From Paenibacillus sp. GSMTC-2017 (GTDB lineage Bacteria > Bacillota > Bacilli > Paenibacillales > Paenibacillaceae), in assembly GCF_016019935.1 (NCBI RefSeq), contig NZ_JAECMT010000002.1, positions 682,001-746,000 of the forward strand: a stretch of 64,000 nt of DNA, written 5' to 3'. Position 1 is the first letter of the stretch, and each line of letters opens with the position of its first letter. The notes beneath the pieces are model-generated. The model was not told the origin of the DNA. It was given only the letters and a program-made list of their open reading frames with translations, and did not search any database. Position numbers and translations under genes: made by a program. Below, one piece after another: positions 46,501 to 55,928 of the stretch.

Positions 46501-47460
46501 AATAAATGGAGCTTTTACTTCTATTAGACTAGTATCATCGAGCTGTGGACCAACATAATTATAAGTACGAATAACACCTTTTGAAGTATCCTCGTTATAC
46601 ATAAGTTTTGATCTATCTTCCAAAATGTATACATTATCTGTCACCGTTTCAGTCCCGAGATCATCAATCGTAATATTTAGAGTTCGATCAATATCAATCT
46701 CAGTACCTTTATCGTCCCTGCCTTTCCCCTTACCAACTACCTCGGCAGGAGATTTAGCATGATGAAGACTATTATATTTATCTATGACTCTACCATTTAG
46801 AGCATCAACAAAGGCTACCCATCTCCCAGGAGCTGGAGTGATATAGTTAAGCTCTACTTCATAGGCTAAATAAGCTCTTCCTTCAAATGGATAAATAATT
46901 AAAGACGCCTTATTTTCTGGAGTCAAGGAAACTCCAGCGATGGAATGGTCTTCGGAAATCGTTTGACCAAGTTCTCCTTCTATCTCTACTTTGAGCTTTT
47001 CAATCGCTTCTGCTTTCGTCAACTTAGGTGTAGTAGATTGTGGTAATGAAGGAAGTTTCGTAGTAGATATTTCATTTCGAATTTCGTTTATTCGTTTTGA
47101 TTTATCCAAATGAACTCTCATGTACTCGCCATAAACAGGAATGTCATTATGCTTAAGCTGATAGAGATAATGCGAGCCTCCGAGGTCATCACTAGTTTTA
47201 GATTGTAACAATAATTGATCACTTGTAGAAACAAGTCCTAATTTCTTCTGATTTGTTGCTAAATAATTTTCAATATCCTCATCTGAAAATAATGGTGCAG
47301 ACAGTTTCCCTTTTTGACTTAAGATTGGCACACTGTTAACATTTGACGTTTCATCGTTTTGCCTTTCGTTTGCTGATGCAAATGCACCTAGTATAGTAGA
47401 ACCCACTAGTGTCATAACAAGAAAACTACTGATTACTTTTTTATTTAACCCTTTGAACAT
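43534..47460 (-). CDS. secreted M4 (thermolysin-family) metalloprotease with SLH anchor, copy A
   Basis: 1308 residues from the ATG at 47460 (MFKGLNKKVISSF) with GAGGGTG upstream. Signal peptide to about residue 30 (AFASA). FTP and PepSY pro-domains follow to about 225 (GGSHYLYQLKHNDIPVYGEY). The M4 peptidase domain has HEIAH (398-402) as the zinc motif, ALNESFSDIFGN with the third ligand Glu, and GGVHINSGIQNKAAY with the catalytic His. Behind it are beta modules, one FnIII domain (WPTAKNATAISLLQSIDNG), an Ig-like unit, a glycine linker SGGGGYVVPTGP, a ZU5-like segment (KVTLKLTFDPTKVGANQKPV) and three SLH motifs (FSDIAGHWAEANIKQA, FTDSAKIEAWAKDSVAQA, FADDASIPAWAKAAISAV). It should sit on the cell wall and digest exogenous protein. 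Tandem paralogue of 47737-52152. Confidence 0.93.
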   Translation of the reverse strand: MFKGLNKKVISSFLVMTLVGSTILGAFASANERQNDETSNVNSVPILSQKGKLSAPLFSDEDIENYLATNQKKLGLVSTSDQLLLQSKTSDDLGGSHYLYQLKHNDIPVYGEYMRVHLDKSKRINEIRNEISTTKLPSLPQSTTPKLTKAEAIEKLKVEIEGELGQTISEDHSIAGVSLTPENKASLIIYPFEGRAYLAYEVELNYITPAPGRWVAFVDALNGRVIDKYNSLHHAKSPAEVVGKGKGRDDKGTEIDIDRTLNITIDDLGTETVTDNVYILEDRSKLMYNEDTSKGVIRTYNYVGPQLDDTSLIEVKAPFIQNVDHNAVNAHFYTGIVYDYFLNKHNRNSIDNKGMSMTSVVNFFLVEGEPFSNAFWTGEAMYYGNGVCYSCSLDVIGHEIAHGVTDRSSDLEYRHQSGALNESFSDIFGNLIEMELEGNEEWKLGEDSGEVIRDMKDPGSVLIIPSMPELGGSPATMNDYWYLPRSPFEGDNGGVHINSGIQNKAAYLIATKIDSLGIDGKDILGQLSYDVVVNRLTPVSDFEDSRDAFVSAAEAYVDNNTGNVGIIQAVKDAWAEVGLPYGYNYNIESVEVPETSDVHFDKNSRSIFISVPVGTDLSQFKPEIEVSDGATIVEGVGDQDFSDNLGEYWIKSNDELVDTKIKWTVHVSNSLDSLSYESVPFVETAANNGEIQGEITIKYITFTDDDFLVLPDFGGDFIANGQLVVSPIPKGLTAKATYVGPKEIKLTFTGVAEHHTDRDDIENLALKFQFHAFKSYSEYQIIDYAKDGFTIEFEQFLDIVSTTDTTATLKWPTAKNATAISLLQSIDNGKTWANAVTTAQLQPNSTEATVTGLTKSSDYQFKLAITGGEDAGDSDIVSRNSVLHVAKSISNQTVTDNASDLSLSFADVFINPIPEDSLTYTVTSSTYGVASATINNQSLTIDPISAGTSIITVKADNGKGNIASTSFTVTVTSTRSYSGGGGYVVPTGPVTSTNGKVTIPAGQAGEVGLGTDVNVSIPVGASDKELKITIEKVLDQTPFVTDKTTLASPIYEILKNITENFSKKVTLKLTFDPTKVGANQKPVIFYYDEVKKVWVEVAGGTVSGNQITVEVDHFTKFAVFAIDKTIEPTVSFSDIAGHWAEANIKQAVAAGFVNGYSNGTFKPNDSVTREQFAVMLMMVLKSEQKGEALTFTDSAKIEAWAKDSVAQAVKLGIITGYADGTFRPDATITRSEMASMIAKALELKVVSGAKTDFADDASIPAWAKAAISAVKVAGIMQGKDGNLFKPSAQATRAEAVTVLLNVLEENSK

Positions 47461-47663
47461 AACACTCTTCACCCTCTCCAAATGTAAAATTATCCAATTA
47501 TATCCTATCTGTGTGTGTATCAATTTGACCATACACATTCTTTTAAGTCAACTAAATTATGGAAATTAGTCCATTGGATTCATATTCACATATTCCCTTT
47601 TATAACCATAGTGACTTGACTAGTTGTCTTATAACCTATATAAATAAAACCATTATGTAGCAT

Positions 47664-47703
47664 AAAAAATAGCTCTCGCTGAATGCCAGCGAGAGCTATT
47701 TTT
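47664..47703 (-). terminator. terminator of the second M4 metalloprotease gene
   Basis: AAAAATAGCTCTCGCTG and its exact complement around loop AATGC, a 17-bp perfect stem. The core CTCGCTG-AATGC-CAGCGAG is repeated in the hairpin at 52388-52430. Confidence 0.92.
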
Positions 47704-47736
47704 AAATTTAGAATCTCAACTACATATTATTCCTTA

Positions 47737-50700
47737 TTACTCCGCATCTTCTGGTAGAACTTTCAGTAATACCGTTACAGCCTCTGCTCTAGTAGCTTGC
47801 GCACTTGGTTTAAACAGATTGCCTGCTTTACCTTGCATAATACCCGCTTCCTTCACTGCCGAAATAGCAGCTTTAGCCCATGCAGGAATGGATGCGTCAT
47901 CTGCGAAGTCTGTTTTTGCTCCGGCCACAACTTTTAGCTCTAACGCTTTAGCAATCATCGATGCCATCTCGGAACGAGTAATTGTTGCGTCAGGACGGAA
48001 AGATCCATCAGAGTAACCTGTAATAATGCCCAGCTTCACAGCTTGAGCAACCGAATCTTTTGCCCATGCTTCAACTTTAGCACTATCCGTAAAGATTAAA
48101 GTTTCTCCCTTTTGCTCGGATTTCAGAACCTTCATTAACATTACTGCAAATTCTTCTCTCATAACGGCTCCATTTGGTTTGAACGTACCATTTGAATAAC
48201 CATTTACAAAACCAGCAGCTACTGCTTGCTTGATATTTGCTTCTGCCCAGTGTCCGGCAATGTCGCTAAATGAAACGGTTGGTTCAACTTTAGTATCGAC
48301 TGCAAGAACTGCAAACTTCGTAAAGTGATCAACTTCTACTGTAATTTGATTTCCGCTTACAGTTCCGCCAGCAACCTCAACCCATACCTTTTTCACTTCA
48401 TCATAATAGAAAATAACTGGTTTTTGGTTAGCACCAACTTTAGTAGGATCGAAAGTAAGTTTCAGCGTTACTTTTTTACTGAAGTTTTCGGTAATGTTTT
48501 TCAATATTTCGAAGATCGGACTTGCAAGAGTTATTTTGTCCGTTACCAACGAAGACTGATCAAGTACTTTTTCAATTGTGATTTTCAGCTCTTTATTAGA
48601 AGCTCCTGCTGGGATGACTACATTTACATCTGTGCCTAATCCAACTTCACCAGCTTGTCCAGCAGGAATAGTAACTTTACCATTTGTTGAAGTAACAGGA
48701 CCGGTCGGTACGACATATCCACCACCACCGCTGTAGCTCCTAGTAGACGTAACAGTTACTGTAAATGAAGTACTTGCTATATTACCTTTACTATTATCTG
48801 CTTTAACCGTAATGATAGACGTTCCAGCTGATATCGGATCAATTGTTAGAGATTGATTATTAATTGTTGCACTTGCAACGCCATAGGTACTAGATGTAAC
48901 TGTGTAAGTCAATGAATCTGCTGCAATAGGATTAACAAAGACATTTGCAAAAGATACGCTCAAATCTGCTGCGTTATCAGCTAAAGATTGATTCGCAATA
49001 GTGTTTGCAACATAAAGTACTTCATTCCTTGCAACTATAATGGAGTCACCCGCATCTTCTCCGCCTGTAATAACAAGTTTGAACTGATATTGTCCTGCTG
49101 GTGTTAAACCAGTTACTGTTGTTTCTGTACTAGTCGGTAAAATAGCATTTGCCGTTGATGCTTGATTCCAAGTTATACCTTGATCCATAGATTGAAAAAG
49201 CTCTATTTTACTAGCATTGCTTACAGCAGGCCATTTCAAAGTTACTGTCTTATCTGTTGAGGCTACAATAGTAAGTTCATGTTTAATAACAGGTGTAACC
49301 GTTACTGTAAATGAAGTACTTGCCGTACTTCCTTGTCCGTTATCTGCTTGAACGGTAATAATTGTTGTTCCAGCTGATATTGGATCAATCGTCAACGACT
49401 CATTCGCAAGATTTACCGTTGCCGTTGCTATACCAGGTGTACTTGATGTAGCTAAATAGGTAAGTGGCTGTGTCTCATTTGGGTTAACGAAAACATTAGC
49501 AAAAGATACATTCAATTCCGCTCCATCTTCTACTACAGATTGAATCGCAATTGTATCTTTAACATGTGGTACGTCGTTTCTGGATACGATAATTGTGTCA
49601 CCGTCATCTTCACCGCCTGTAATTACAAGCTTGAATTGATATTGCCCAGATGTTGTTAAACCAGTTACTGTTGCTTCAGTACTACTTGGTACAATCGTTT
49701 CGGCTGTTATTGCATCTATCCAAGTTACCCCTTCATCAGAGGATTGTAAAAGTTTAATAGCACTAGCATTACTTGCAGCTTCCCACTCCAATGTAGTCGT
49801 TGTATCCGTGTTTGTTACAATTTCCAGATCACTTTTGAAATCGATTGTGAAACCATCTTTATGGTAATCTTTTATTTGATATTCATATGCATTTGTGAAA
49901 GCATAGTCCATAAATCTAATTGAAAGGTTGTCAATGTCTTCACGATTGGTATGCTCTTCTGCATTTCCAGTAATAATGAGTTGAATCTCATTTGTCCCCG
50001 TCACGGTAGCTAATGCAGTCAAACCTTTAGGAATCGGGGAGACTACAACCTTATTGGTAACAATAAAATCTTCACCAATATCCGTAAAGTTAAACTTATC
50101 ACCAGGGGCATTGTATTTAATCGTTATTACTCCATGTAATTCGCCACTGTTGTTGTTTTTTTCAACAAAAGGAGTTGATTCATAACTCACAACAGGGACA
50201 CCATAGGCGACTATTACGTTCCATTTAACTTTAGTCCCTTGAGCACTAACTTCATATTTCCCTAATGAATCACTAAAATCGGTATCGATTGCTGTAAGTG
50301 TAGCGCCTGGAGCAACCGTTATTACTGGGTTAATCTGAGATACTGGTGTCCCTTGTGGTACATTAATGAACACATGAAAGGAGTTATTCTCAATCCATGC
50401 TTCTCCTGCACCCGGAACTGCGAGCGAAACCGAAGTAATGTCATAGTTTTGTTCATAAGGCAAACCGACTTCAGCCCAAGCTTCTTTTACTGCTTCAATT
50501 ATACCTGCATCCTCATTATTGTTAGCTACATATGCTTCAGCTGCTGAAACAAATGCATCTCTTGAATCTTCAAAGCCAGAAATAGGTGTTAAGCGATTTA
50601 CAAGAACATCGTAACTAAGCTGACCCAAGATAGCTTTTCCATCCAGATCTAAACTATCAATTTTTGTTGCTATCAAATAAGCGGCTTTATTTTGAATACC

Positions 50701-52152
50701 ACTATTGAAATGAACTCCTCCTTGATCATAAGAACGAGGAAAATATAAATATTGATTTATCGTAGCAGGATCACCATAAATGTTAGGATCGCTCATACTT
50801 CTAAGTAATAATCCTGAGTCTTCACCTATTGTCCAGTTTTCATTTCCTTCAACTTCCATTTCAATTAAATTACCGAATATATCAGAAAATGATTCATTTA
50901 ACGCACCTGATTGGTTACGGTACTCTAAATCGGATGAAAAATCCGTTACACCATGCGTAACCTCATGGGCAATAACGTCTAACGCGCAAGAAAAACATGT
51001 TCCGTTTCCATAATACATCGTGTAATTGTACCAAAATGCATTATCAAAAGGTTCGCCATCAGGTGAGTAATTTACGACAGATGCCATATTCATACCTTTA
51101 TCATCAATGCTATTGCGATTATGAGTATTTTTGAAGTACTCATAGACAAGACCTGTATAATAGTGTGCATTAACAGCGTTATGGTCGACTTTATTAATAA
51201 ATGGAGCCGTTACTTTAATGAGACTAAAGTCAGTCTCCGTCGGACCAATATAATTATAGGTATTTATGAAACCTTTATTGGCATTGCTGTCATACATTTC
51301 TCTCGATACATCAGATAGTATATATACGTTATCCGTAACATCCTCATTATCAAAGTCTTCAATAACAAGATTTAATGGACGATCTAAATCGATCTCATTA
51401 CCTGCGTCATCTCTACCTTTACCTTTGCCAATAACCTCGGCAGGAGATTCAGCCTGATGAATACTATTATATTTGTCTATCACTTTACCATTAAGAGCAT
51501 CTACGTAGGCTATCCATTTCCCAGGTGCAGGAGTTAGAAAGTTGAGCTCTACTTCATAAGCTAAGTACGTATTTCCTTCAAATGGATAAATGATTAATGA
51601 TGCCGTATTCGATGCGGCTGGTAGTTCACCGAAGGACTGATCGTCTGGTATTGCTTCTCCAAGTTCACTTTCTACCGCAGCTTTAAGTTGCTCTATTGCT
51701 TCAGCTTTAGTCAACTTCGGTGTAGTCGATTGCGGTAATGATGGGAGAAGGTTTGAAGCTACCTCATTACGAATTTCATTAATTCGTTTTGTTTTGTCTA
51801 GATGAACCCTAATATACTTCCCGTAGACGGGTATATTGTTATGTTGAAGTTGGTAAAGATAATGTGAACCTCCAAAACTATCACTCGTTTTAGCTTGCAA
51901 TTGTAACTCTTCTTTTGGACCAGAGAAACCTAACTTAGTTTTGTTTGCTGTCAAATAATTAACAACATCTTGGTCTGAGGATAACGGTGTTGACAATATT
52001 CCTTTTTGACTTTCGAGTGGTAAACTATTAACTGCTTTTGTTTCATAGTTTTCCCCTTCATTTGCTGAAGCGAATGCACTTAGAACAGTAGATCCAACTA
52101 CTGTCATGATGAGAAAACTACTTATTACTTTTTTTCTTAAACCTTTAAACAT
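47737..52152 (-). CDS. secreted M4 (thermolysin-family) metalloprotease with SLH anchor, copy B
   Basis: 1471 residues from the ATG at 52152 (MFKGLRKKVISSFLIMTVVG) with GAGAGGGG upstream. The order is the same as in copy A: signal peptide, FTP/PepSY pro-region, M4 domain with HEVTH (396-400), ALNESFSDIFGN and GGVHFNSGIQNKAAY, beta modules and three C-terminal SLH motifs. It has one extra FnIII plus Ig-like unit (TLEWEAASNASAIKLLQSSD and TLKWPAVSNASKIELFQSMD are the two copies), which explains its greater length. The SLH and ZU5-like part is almost identical in DNA to copy A, whereas the peptidase and pro-regions have diverged. Cell-wall-bound secreted protease; substrate range unknown. Confidence 0.93.
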   Translation of the reverse strand: MFKGLRKKVISSFLIMTVVGSTVLSAFASANEGENYETKAVNSLPLESQKGILSTPLSSDQDVVNYLTANKTKLGFSGPKEELQLQAKTSDSFGGSHYLYQLQHNNIPVYGKYIRVHLDKTKRINEIRNEVASNLLPSLPQSTTPKLTKAEAIEQLKAAVESELGEAIPDDQSFGELPAASNTASLIIYPFEGNTYLAYEVELNFLTPAPGKWIAYVDALNGKVIDKYNSIHQAESPAEVIGKGKGRDDAGNEIDLDRPLNLVIEDFDNEDVTDNVYILSDVSREMYDSNANKGFINTYNYIGPTETDFSLIKVTAPFINKVDHNAVNAHYYTGLVYEYFKNTHNRNSIDDKGMNMASVVNYSPDGEPFDNAFWYNYTMYYGNGTCFSCALDVIAHEVTHGVTDFSSDLEYRNQSGALNESFSDIFGNLIEMEVEGNENWTIGEDSGLLLRSMSDPNIYGDPATINQYLYFPRSYDQGGVHFNSGIQNKAAYLIATKIDSLDLDGKAILGQLSYDVLVNRLTPISGFEDSRDAFVSAAEAYVANNNEDAGIIEAVKEAWAEVGLPYEQNYDITSVSLAVPGAGEAWIENNSFHVFINVPQGTPVSQINPVITVAPGATLTAIDTDFSDSLGKYEVSAQGTKVKWNVIVAYGVPVVSYESTPFVEKNNNSGELHGVITIKYNAPGDKFNFTDIGEDFIVTNKVVVSPIPKGLTALATVTGTNEIQLIITGNAEEHTNREDIDNLSIRFMDYAFTNAYEYQIKDYHKDGFTIDFKSDLEIVTNTDTTTTLEWEAASNASAIKLLQSSDEGVTWIDAITAETIVPSSTEATVTGLTTSGQYQFKLVITGGEDDGDTIIVSRNDVPHVKDTIAIQSVVEDGAELNVSFANVFVNPNETQPLTYLATSSTPGIATATVNLANESLTIDPISAGTTIITVQADNGQGSTASTSFTVTVTPVIKHELTIVASTDKTVTLKWPAVSNASKIELFQSMDQGITWNQASTANAILPTSTETTVTGLTPAGQYQFKLVITGGEDAGDSIIVARNEVLYVANTIANQSLADNAADLSVSFANVFVNPIAADSLTYTVTSSTYGVASATINNQSLTIDPISAGTSIITVKADNSKGNIASTSFTVTVTSTRSYSGGGGYVVPTGPVTSTNGKVTIPAGQAGEVGLGTDVNVVIPAGASNKELKITIEKVLDQSSLVTDKITLASPIFEILKNITENFSKKVTLKLTFDPTKVGANQKPVIFYYDEVKKVWVEVAGGTVSGNQITVEVDHFTKFAVLAVDTKVEPTVSFSDIAGHWAEANIKQAVAAGFVNGYSNGTFKPNGAVMREEFAVMLMKVLKSEQKGETLIFTDSAKVEAWAKDSVAQAVKLGIITGYSDGSFRPDATITRSEMASMIAKALELKVVAGAKTDFADDASIPAWAKAAISAVKEAGIMQGKAGNLFKPSAQATRAEAVTVLLKVLPEDAE

Positions 52153-52387
52153 AAACTTGATTCCCCTCTCCAAATGTAAAATTATCCAAATTTACCCTAT
52201 GGACATATAGCAATTTCAACATACAGATTATGAGAAGTCAACTAAATTACACCAGTGTTATTACTAGATTTGGAGTTTTATTTTTTACTATAAAAACTAT
52301 TCGATAATAGTCGATAAGAGCCTTAGAATATTGACATTAGCCGCGATTATTCAACAAAGGAGCAAAAGAGTACGCCATGCTAGACGC

Positions 52388-52430
52388 ACAAAAAATGACC
52401 CTCGCTGAATGCCAGCGAGAGCCACTTTTA
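52388..52430 (-). terminator. terminator of the PPDK regulator gene
   Basis: Hairpin CTCGCTG-AATGC-CAGCGAG with a minus-strand T run at 52389-52395. It has the same core as the hairpin at 47664-47703. Confidence 0.75.
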
Positions 52431-52470
52431 TTCAAGAATCTCAACTACCTTTAGCTTAATTACTCTATCC

Positions 52471-53271
52471 CTACAAATGATCAATAATAATGCCAGCCGT
52501 TTCTTCAATCGCCTTATTCGTCACATTAATGACTGTACAACCGAGTTGCTTCATTAATGATTGACCGTACTCTAATTCATCAATAATCCGTTGGAACGTC
52601 GCATATTGAGATCCCTCCGGTAGACCTAGCACTTTCAAACGTTCCGTACGAATGTTTAGAATATGCTCTGCATCCATCGTTAGACCGAATATGCGTCCGC
52701 TCTTTATTTTGAACAGCTCACTAGGCAACTTGACCTCAGGTATGATTGGTAGGTTTGCCGTCTTGATTCCCTTGTGTGCGAGATAAATGCTAAGAGGCGT
52801 TTTGGATGTTCGGGATACCCCAATCAGCACAACTTGAGCTTGCAGCATGCCACGTGGATCTCGTCCATCGTCAAATTTTACGGCAAACTCGATTGCTTCA
52901 ATTCTACGGAAATAGTCTTCATTCATTTCATGGAGCAAACCTGGCTGCCGCTTAGGTGCATATCCATACGTATCCACGAAAGCTTGCATCATCGGTCCCA
53001 TAATATCTACTGCCCGAATGCCCATTCGCATTGATTCATTCTTCATCGCTTCTCTGAGTTCAGGTTGAACTAAAGTGTATGCGACCAAACCACCCAAAGC
53101 TGCCGTTTCCTTCACGATAGATTGAACTTCCTCTTCCGTACGAATGTTGCTATAACGCTTCACGATTACATCACGGGAATTAAATTGACGGATAGTCGCT
53201 TGCGCAACAGCTTCTGCCGTCTCTCCAATCGAATCTGAACAAATGACTAAATATTGTTGCTTTGTTAGCAT
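52471..53271 (-). CDS. pyruvate, phosphate dikinase regulatory protein (kinase/Pi-phosphorylase, DUF299)
   Basis: 266 residues, full length. It both phosphorylates (with ADP) and dephosphorylates (with Pi) the active-site Thr of PPDK, switching that enzyme off and on. The DUF299 fold opens LVICSDSIGETAEAVAQATI, and the P-loop is GVSRTSKTPLSIYLA at about residue 150. NLPIIPEVKLPSELF and IDELEYGQSLMKQLGC are further family blocks. The ATG shares one base with the ppdK stop (TAATG), so coupled translation with its substrate protein is expected. The B. subtilis homologue YqfL lies next to ccpN; here the partner is ppdK itself. Confidence 0.93.
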   Translation of the reverse strand: MLTKQQYLVICSDSIGETAEAVAQATIRQFNSRDVIVKRYSNIRTEEEVQSIVKETAALGGLVAYTLVQPELREAMKNESMRMGIRAVDIMGPMMQAFVDTYGYAPKRQPGLLHEMNEDYFRRIEAIEFAVKFDDGRDPRGMLQAQVVLIGVSRTSKTPLSIYLAHKGIKTANLPIIPEVKLPSELFKIKSGRIFGLTMDAEHILNIRTERLKVLGLPEGSQYATFQRIIDELEYGQSLMKQLGCTVINVTNKAIEETAGIIIDHL

Positions 53272-55928
53272 TAGCGTCCTCCAAGTTTTACTTTCGCTTG
53301 CGCGGCAGCAATTCTTGCTAGAGGTACTCTGTAAGGGGAGCAGCTAACATAATCCAATCCTGTTTTGTGACAGAAGAAGATTGACTCCTTATCACCGCCG
53401 TGCTCGCCACAAATACCTGTTTTTAAAGCTGGCTTCGTAGCTCTGCCTTTCTCTACAGCCCATTCAACCAATAGTCCAACACCTTCAGTATCAAGCACCT
53501 GGAACGGATTGTTCGGCAACAGCTCATGGTCCACGTAGTGACTAAGGAATTTCCCCTCAGCATCATCACGGCTATAACCAAATGTCATTTGAGTTAAATC
53601 ATTTGTGCCAAACGAGAAGAAATCTGCGTGCTCTGCTATTTTATTTGCGGTTAGTGCCGCTCTTGGCACTTCAATCATCGTTCCGATTTTATAAGGGTAG
53701 TCATCCTTACTTGCTCCAAACACTGTATCAGCAGCACGTTCAACAAGCTCACGCATCACTTTTAGCTCATTGGCATGTCCAACAAGCGGTATCATAACTT
53801 CTGGAATAACAACTACTCCATTGTTCTTACAGTTCACGACGGCACGGAAAATAGCAAGCGCTTGCATTTCATAAATCTCTGGGAAAAGAATACCGAGGCG
53901 ACAGCCCCGTTGCCCGAGCATCGGGTTCATCTCATGAAGATTACGCACCTTACGAATGAGGGTATCTAATTCTTGTCTCTCTTTTGCATTCACCCCAGTA
54001 TTTCCAGCATGGATCATCGTTTGTTGCTTCACAATCAGTTCTTCCAAATGTGGCAAAAACTCATGTAACGGCGGGTCTAGTAGTCTGATCGTAACCGGGA
54101 ATCCATCCATTGCTGTGAAAATACCTTCAAAGTCGCTTTGCTGCATTGGCAACAATTGATCAAGCGCTTGTTCACGCTCATCCTTCGTATCTGCTAATAT
54201 CATCGCTTGTACGACAGGCAGTCGATCCGCTGACATAAACATATGCTCCGTCCGACACAAGCCGATTCCCTCTGCACCAAATGCTCTAGCTTTCGAAGCA
54301 TCTTCCGGTGTATCCGCATTCGTTCGAACAGCCAAATCTCTAATGTCATCCGCCCATTCAAGCAGTTCTTCTAGTTCAACGGTAATTTGTGGTTCTTTCA
54401 GTGTTACTCCACCCAAAATGACACGACCAGTTGATCCATCAAGTGTGATCCAATCACCTTCGTTTACAGTAACTGATCCAGCTATGAACAGTGCCGATTC
54501 CTTATCAATGCGTACTTCTTCACAGCCGCAGACACAAGGTTTGCCCATGCCACGTGCGACGACAGCCGCATGGCTTGTCATTCCTCCACGACTCGTTAAT
54601 ACACCTTCTGCAGCAATAACGCCATGTATATCTTCTGGACTCGTTTCCATGCTGACAAGGACAACCTTTTTACCTTCACGAGCCCATTCTTCCGCTTTAT
54701 CCGCATCGAAAACAACTTGTCCCGTTGCTGCACCAGGCGACGCTGGCAATCCAACTGCAAGAACATCTAGTTCAGCATCCTCGTCAATTGCCCGATGCAG
54801 AAGTTTATCCAAATGTTCAACTTCGATCCGTGAAAGTGCCTCCTCTCTTGTCAAAATACCTTCTTTTGCAAAATTAACGGCAAGTGTAACTGCCGCTTGC
54901 GCTGTTCGCTTACCATTTCGCGTTTGCAAAATGAACAACGTTCCCTTTTCAACAGTAAACTCGATATCTTGCATATCTCTGTAATGAGCTTCAAGTCTTG
55001 CCGCCGTTTCAGCTAGTTGCACATATATTTCTGGCATTTCCTGCTTTAACTGAGCAATTGGCAATGGTGTACGAACGCCTGCAACGACGTCCTCACCTTG
55101 TGCATTTATTAAGTACTCTCCGTATAAGACCTTCTCACCTGTCGATGGATTACGTGTGAATAAAACACCCGTACCACAGTCATCGCCCATATTGCCAAAT
55201 ACCATCGATTGAATGTTAACCGCCGTTCCTTGATGGTCAGGAATATTGTATGCTTTGCGATAAACAACTGCTCGATGGTTATTCCACGAACGAAACACAG
55301 CTTCTACTGCTAGTTCAAGTTGTTTATTTACATCCTGAGGAAAAGGCTGTTTTGCTTTCCGTTCAATTAGCTCTTTATATTCTACAATCAACTCTTTCCA
55401 TGCTTGAACGGGCAAGTCCTTATCTTCTTCAATTAATAAGTTCCTCTTCGTTGCATGGAGCAGCTTTTCGAAATATAACCCTTCTATATCAAAGACAACG
55501 TTCCCAAACATTTGGATCAATCTTCTATAACAATCATAAGCAAAACGCGGATTTCCTGTTTGCGATGCAAGCGCCTCGACTGTAACATCATTAAGTCCAA
55601 GATTGAGAATCGTATCCATCATTCCAGGCATCGAATTAACAGAACCCGAGCGAACCGATACCAGCAGAGGGTTAACACTACCACCAAATGTTTGACCTTT
55701 TGTTTCTTCTACTTGAGTTAATGCAGTTCGGACTTCTGTTAACAGTCCATTAGGCAACACTTTCCCACTAGCATAATATTCTCTACAAGCTTCCGTCGTA
55801 ATTGTAAAACCAGGCGGAACCGGAAGCCCAGCATTCGTCATTTCAGCAAGATTAGCACCTTTTCCACCAAGCAATTGCTTCATTTCGGAATTTCCATCTT
55901 TAAAGTGCATAACTCTACTCTGTGTCAT
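53271..55928 (-). CDS. ppdK: pyruvate, phosphate dikinase
   Basis: 885 residues from the ATG at 55928 (MTQSRVMHFKDGN), preceded by AGGGGGAACC; the open frame continues upstream through the small SR1P-like gene in another frame. It interconverts pyruvate, ATP and Pi with phosphoenolpyruvate, AMP and PPi. The N-terminal ATP-grasp domain has KGANLAEMTNAGLPVPPGFT and SVRSGSVNSMPGMMDTILNL; the swivelling domain has GGMTSHAAVVARGMGKPCV with catalytic His453; the C-terminal barrel has FGTNDLTQMTFGYSRDDAEG and ends GICGEHGGDKESI. Gram-positive PPDK is usually used for gluconeogenic PEP synthesis. The operon with gapB supports that direction. Confidence 0.96.
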   Translation of the reverse strand: MTQSRVMHFKDGNSEMKQLLGGKGANLAEMTNAGLPVPPGFTITTEACREYYASGKVLPNGLLTEVRTALTQVEETKGQTFGGSVNPLLVSVRSGSVNSMPGMMDTILNLGLNDVTVEALASQTGNPRFAYDCYRRLIQMFGNVVFDIEGLYFEKLLHATKRNLLIEEDKDLPVQAWKELIVEYKELIERKAKQPFPQDVNKQLELAVEAVFRSWNNHRAVVYRKAYNIPDHQGTAVNIQSMVFGNMGDDCGTGVLFTRNPSTGEKVLYGEYLINAQGEDVVAGVRTPLPIAQLKQEMPEIYVQLAETAARLEAHYRDMQDIEFTVEKGTLFILQTRNGKRTAQAAVTLAVNFAKEGILTREEALSRIEVEHLDKLLHRAIDEDAELDVLAVGLPASPGAATGQVVFDADKAEEWAREGKKVVLVSMETSPEDIHGVIAAEGVLTSRGGMTSHAAVVARGMGKPCVCGCEEVRIDKESALFIAGSVTVNEGDWITLDGSTGRVILGGVTLKEPQITVELEELLEWADDIRDLAVRTNADTPEDASKARAFGAEGIGLCRTEHMFMSADRLPVVQAMILADTKDEREQALDQLLPMQQSDFEGIFTAMDGFPVTIRLLDPPLHEFLPHLEELIVKQQTMIHAGNTGVNAKERQELDTLIRKVRNLHEMNPMLGQRGCRLGILFPEIYEMQALAIFRAVVNCKNNGVVVIPEVMIPLVGHANELKVMRELVERAADTVFGASKDDYPYKIGTMIEVPRAALTANKIAEHADFFSFGTNDLTQMTFGYSRDDAEGKFLSHYVDHELLPNNPFQVLDTEGVGLLVEWAVEKGRATKPALKTGICGEHGGDKESIFFCHKTGLDYVSCSPYRVPLARIAAAQAKVKLGGR

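Noticed and set aside
54343-54984. 213-codon frame antisense to ppdK
   Set aside because: Shadow of a strongly coding gene on the other strand; Ser-rich, low-complexity translation and no ribosome site.
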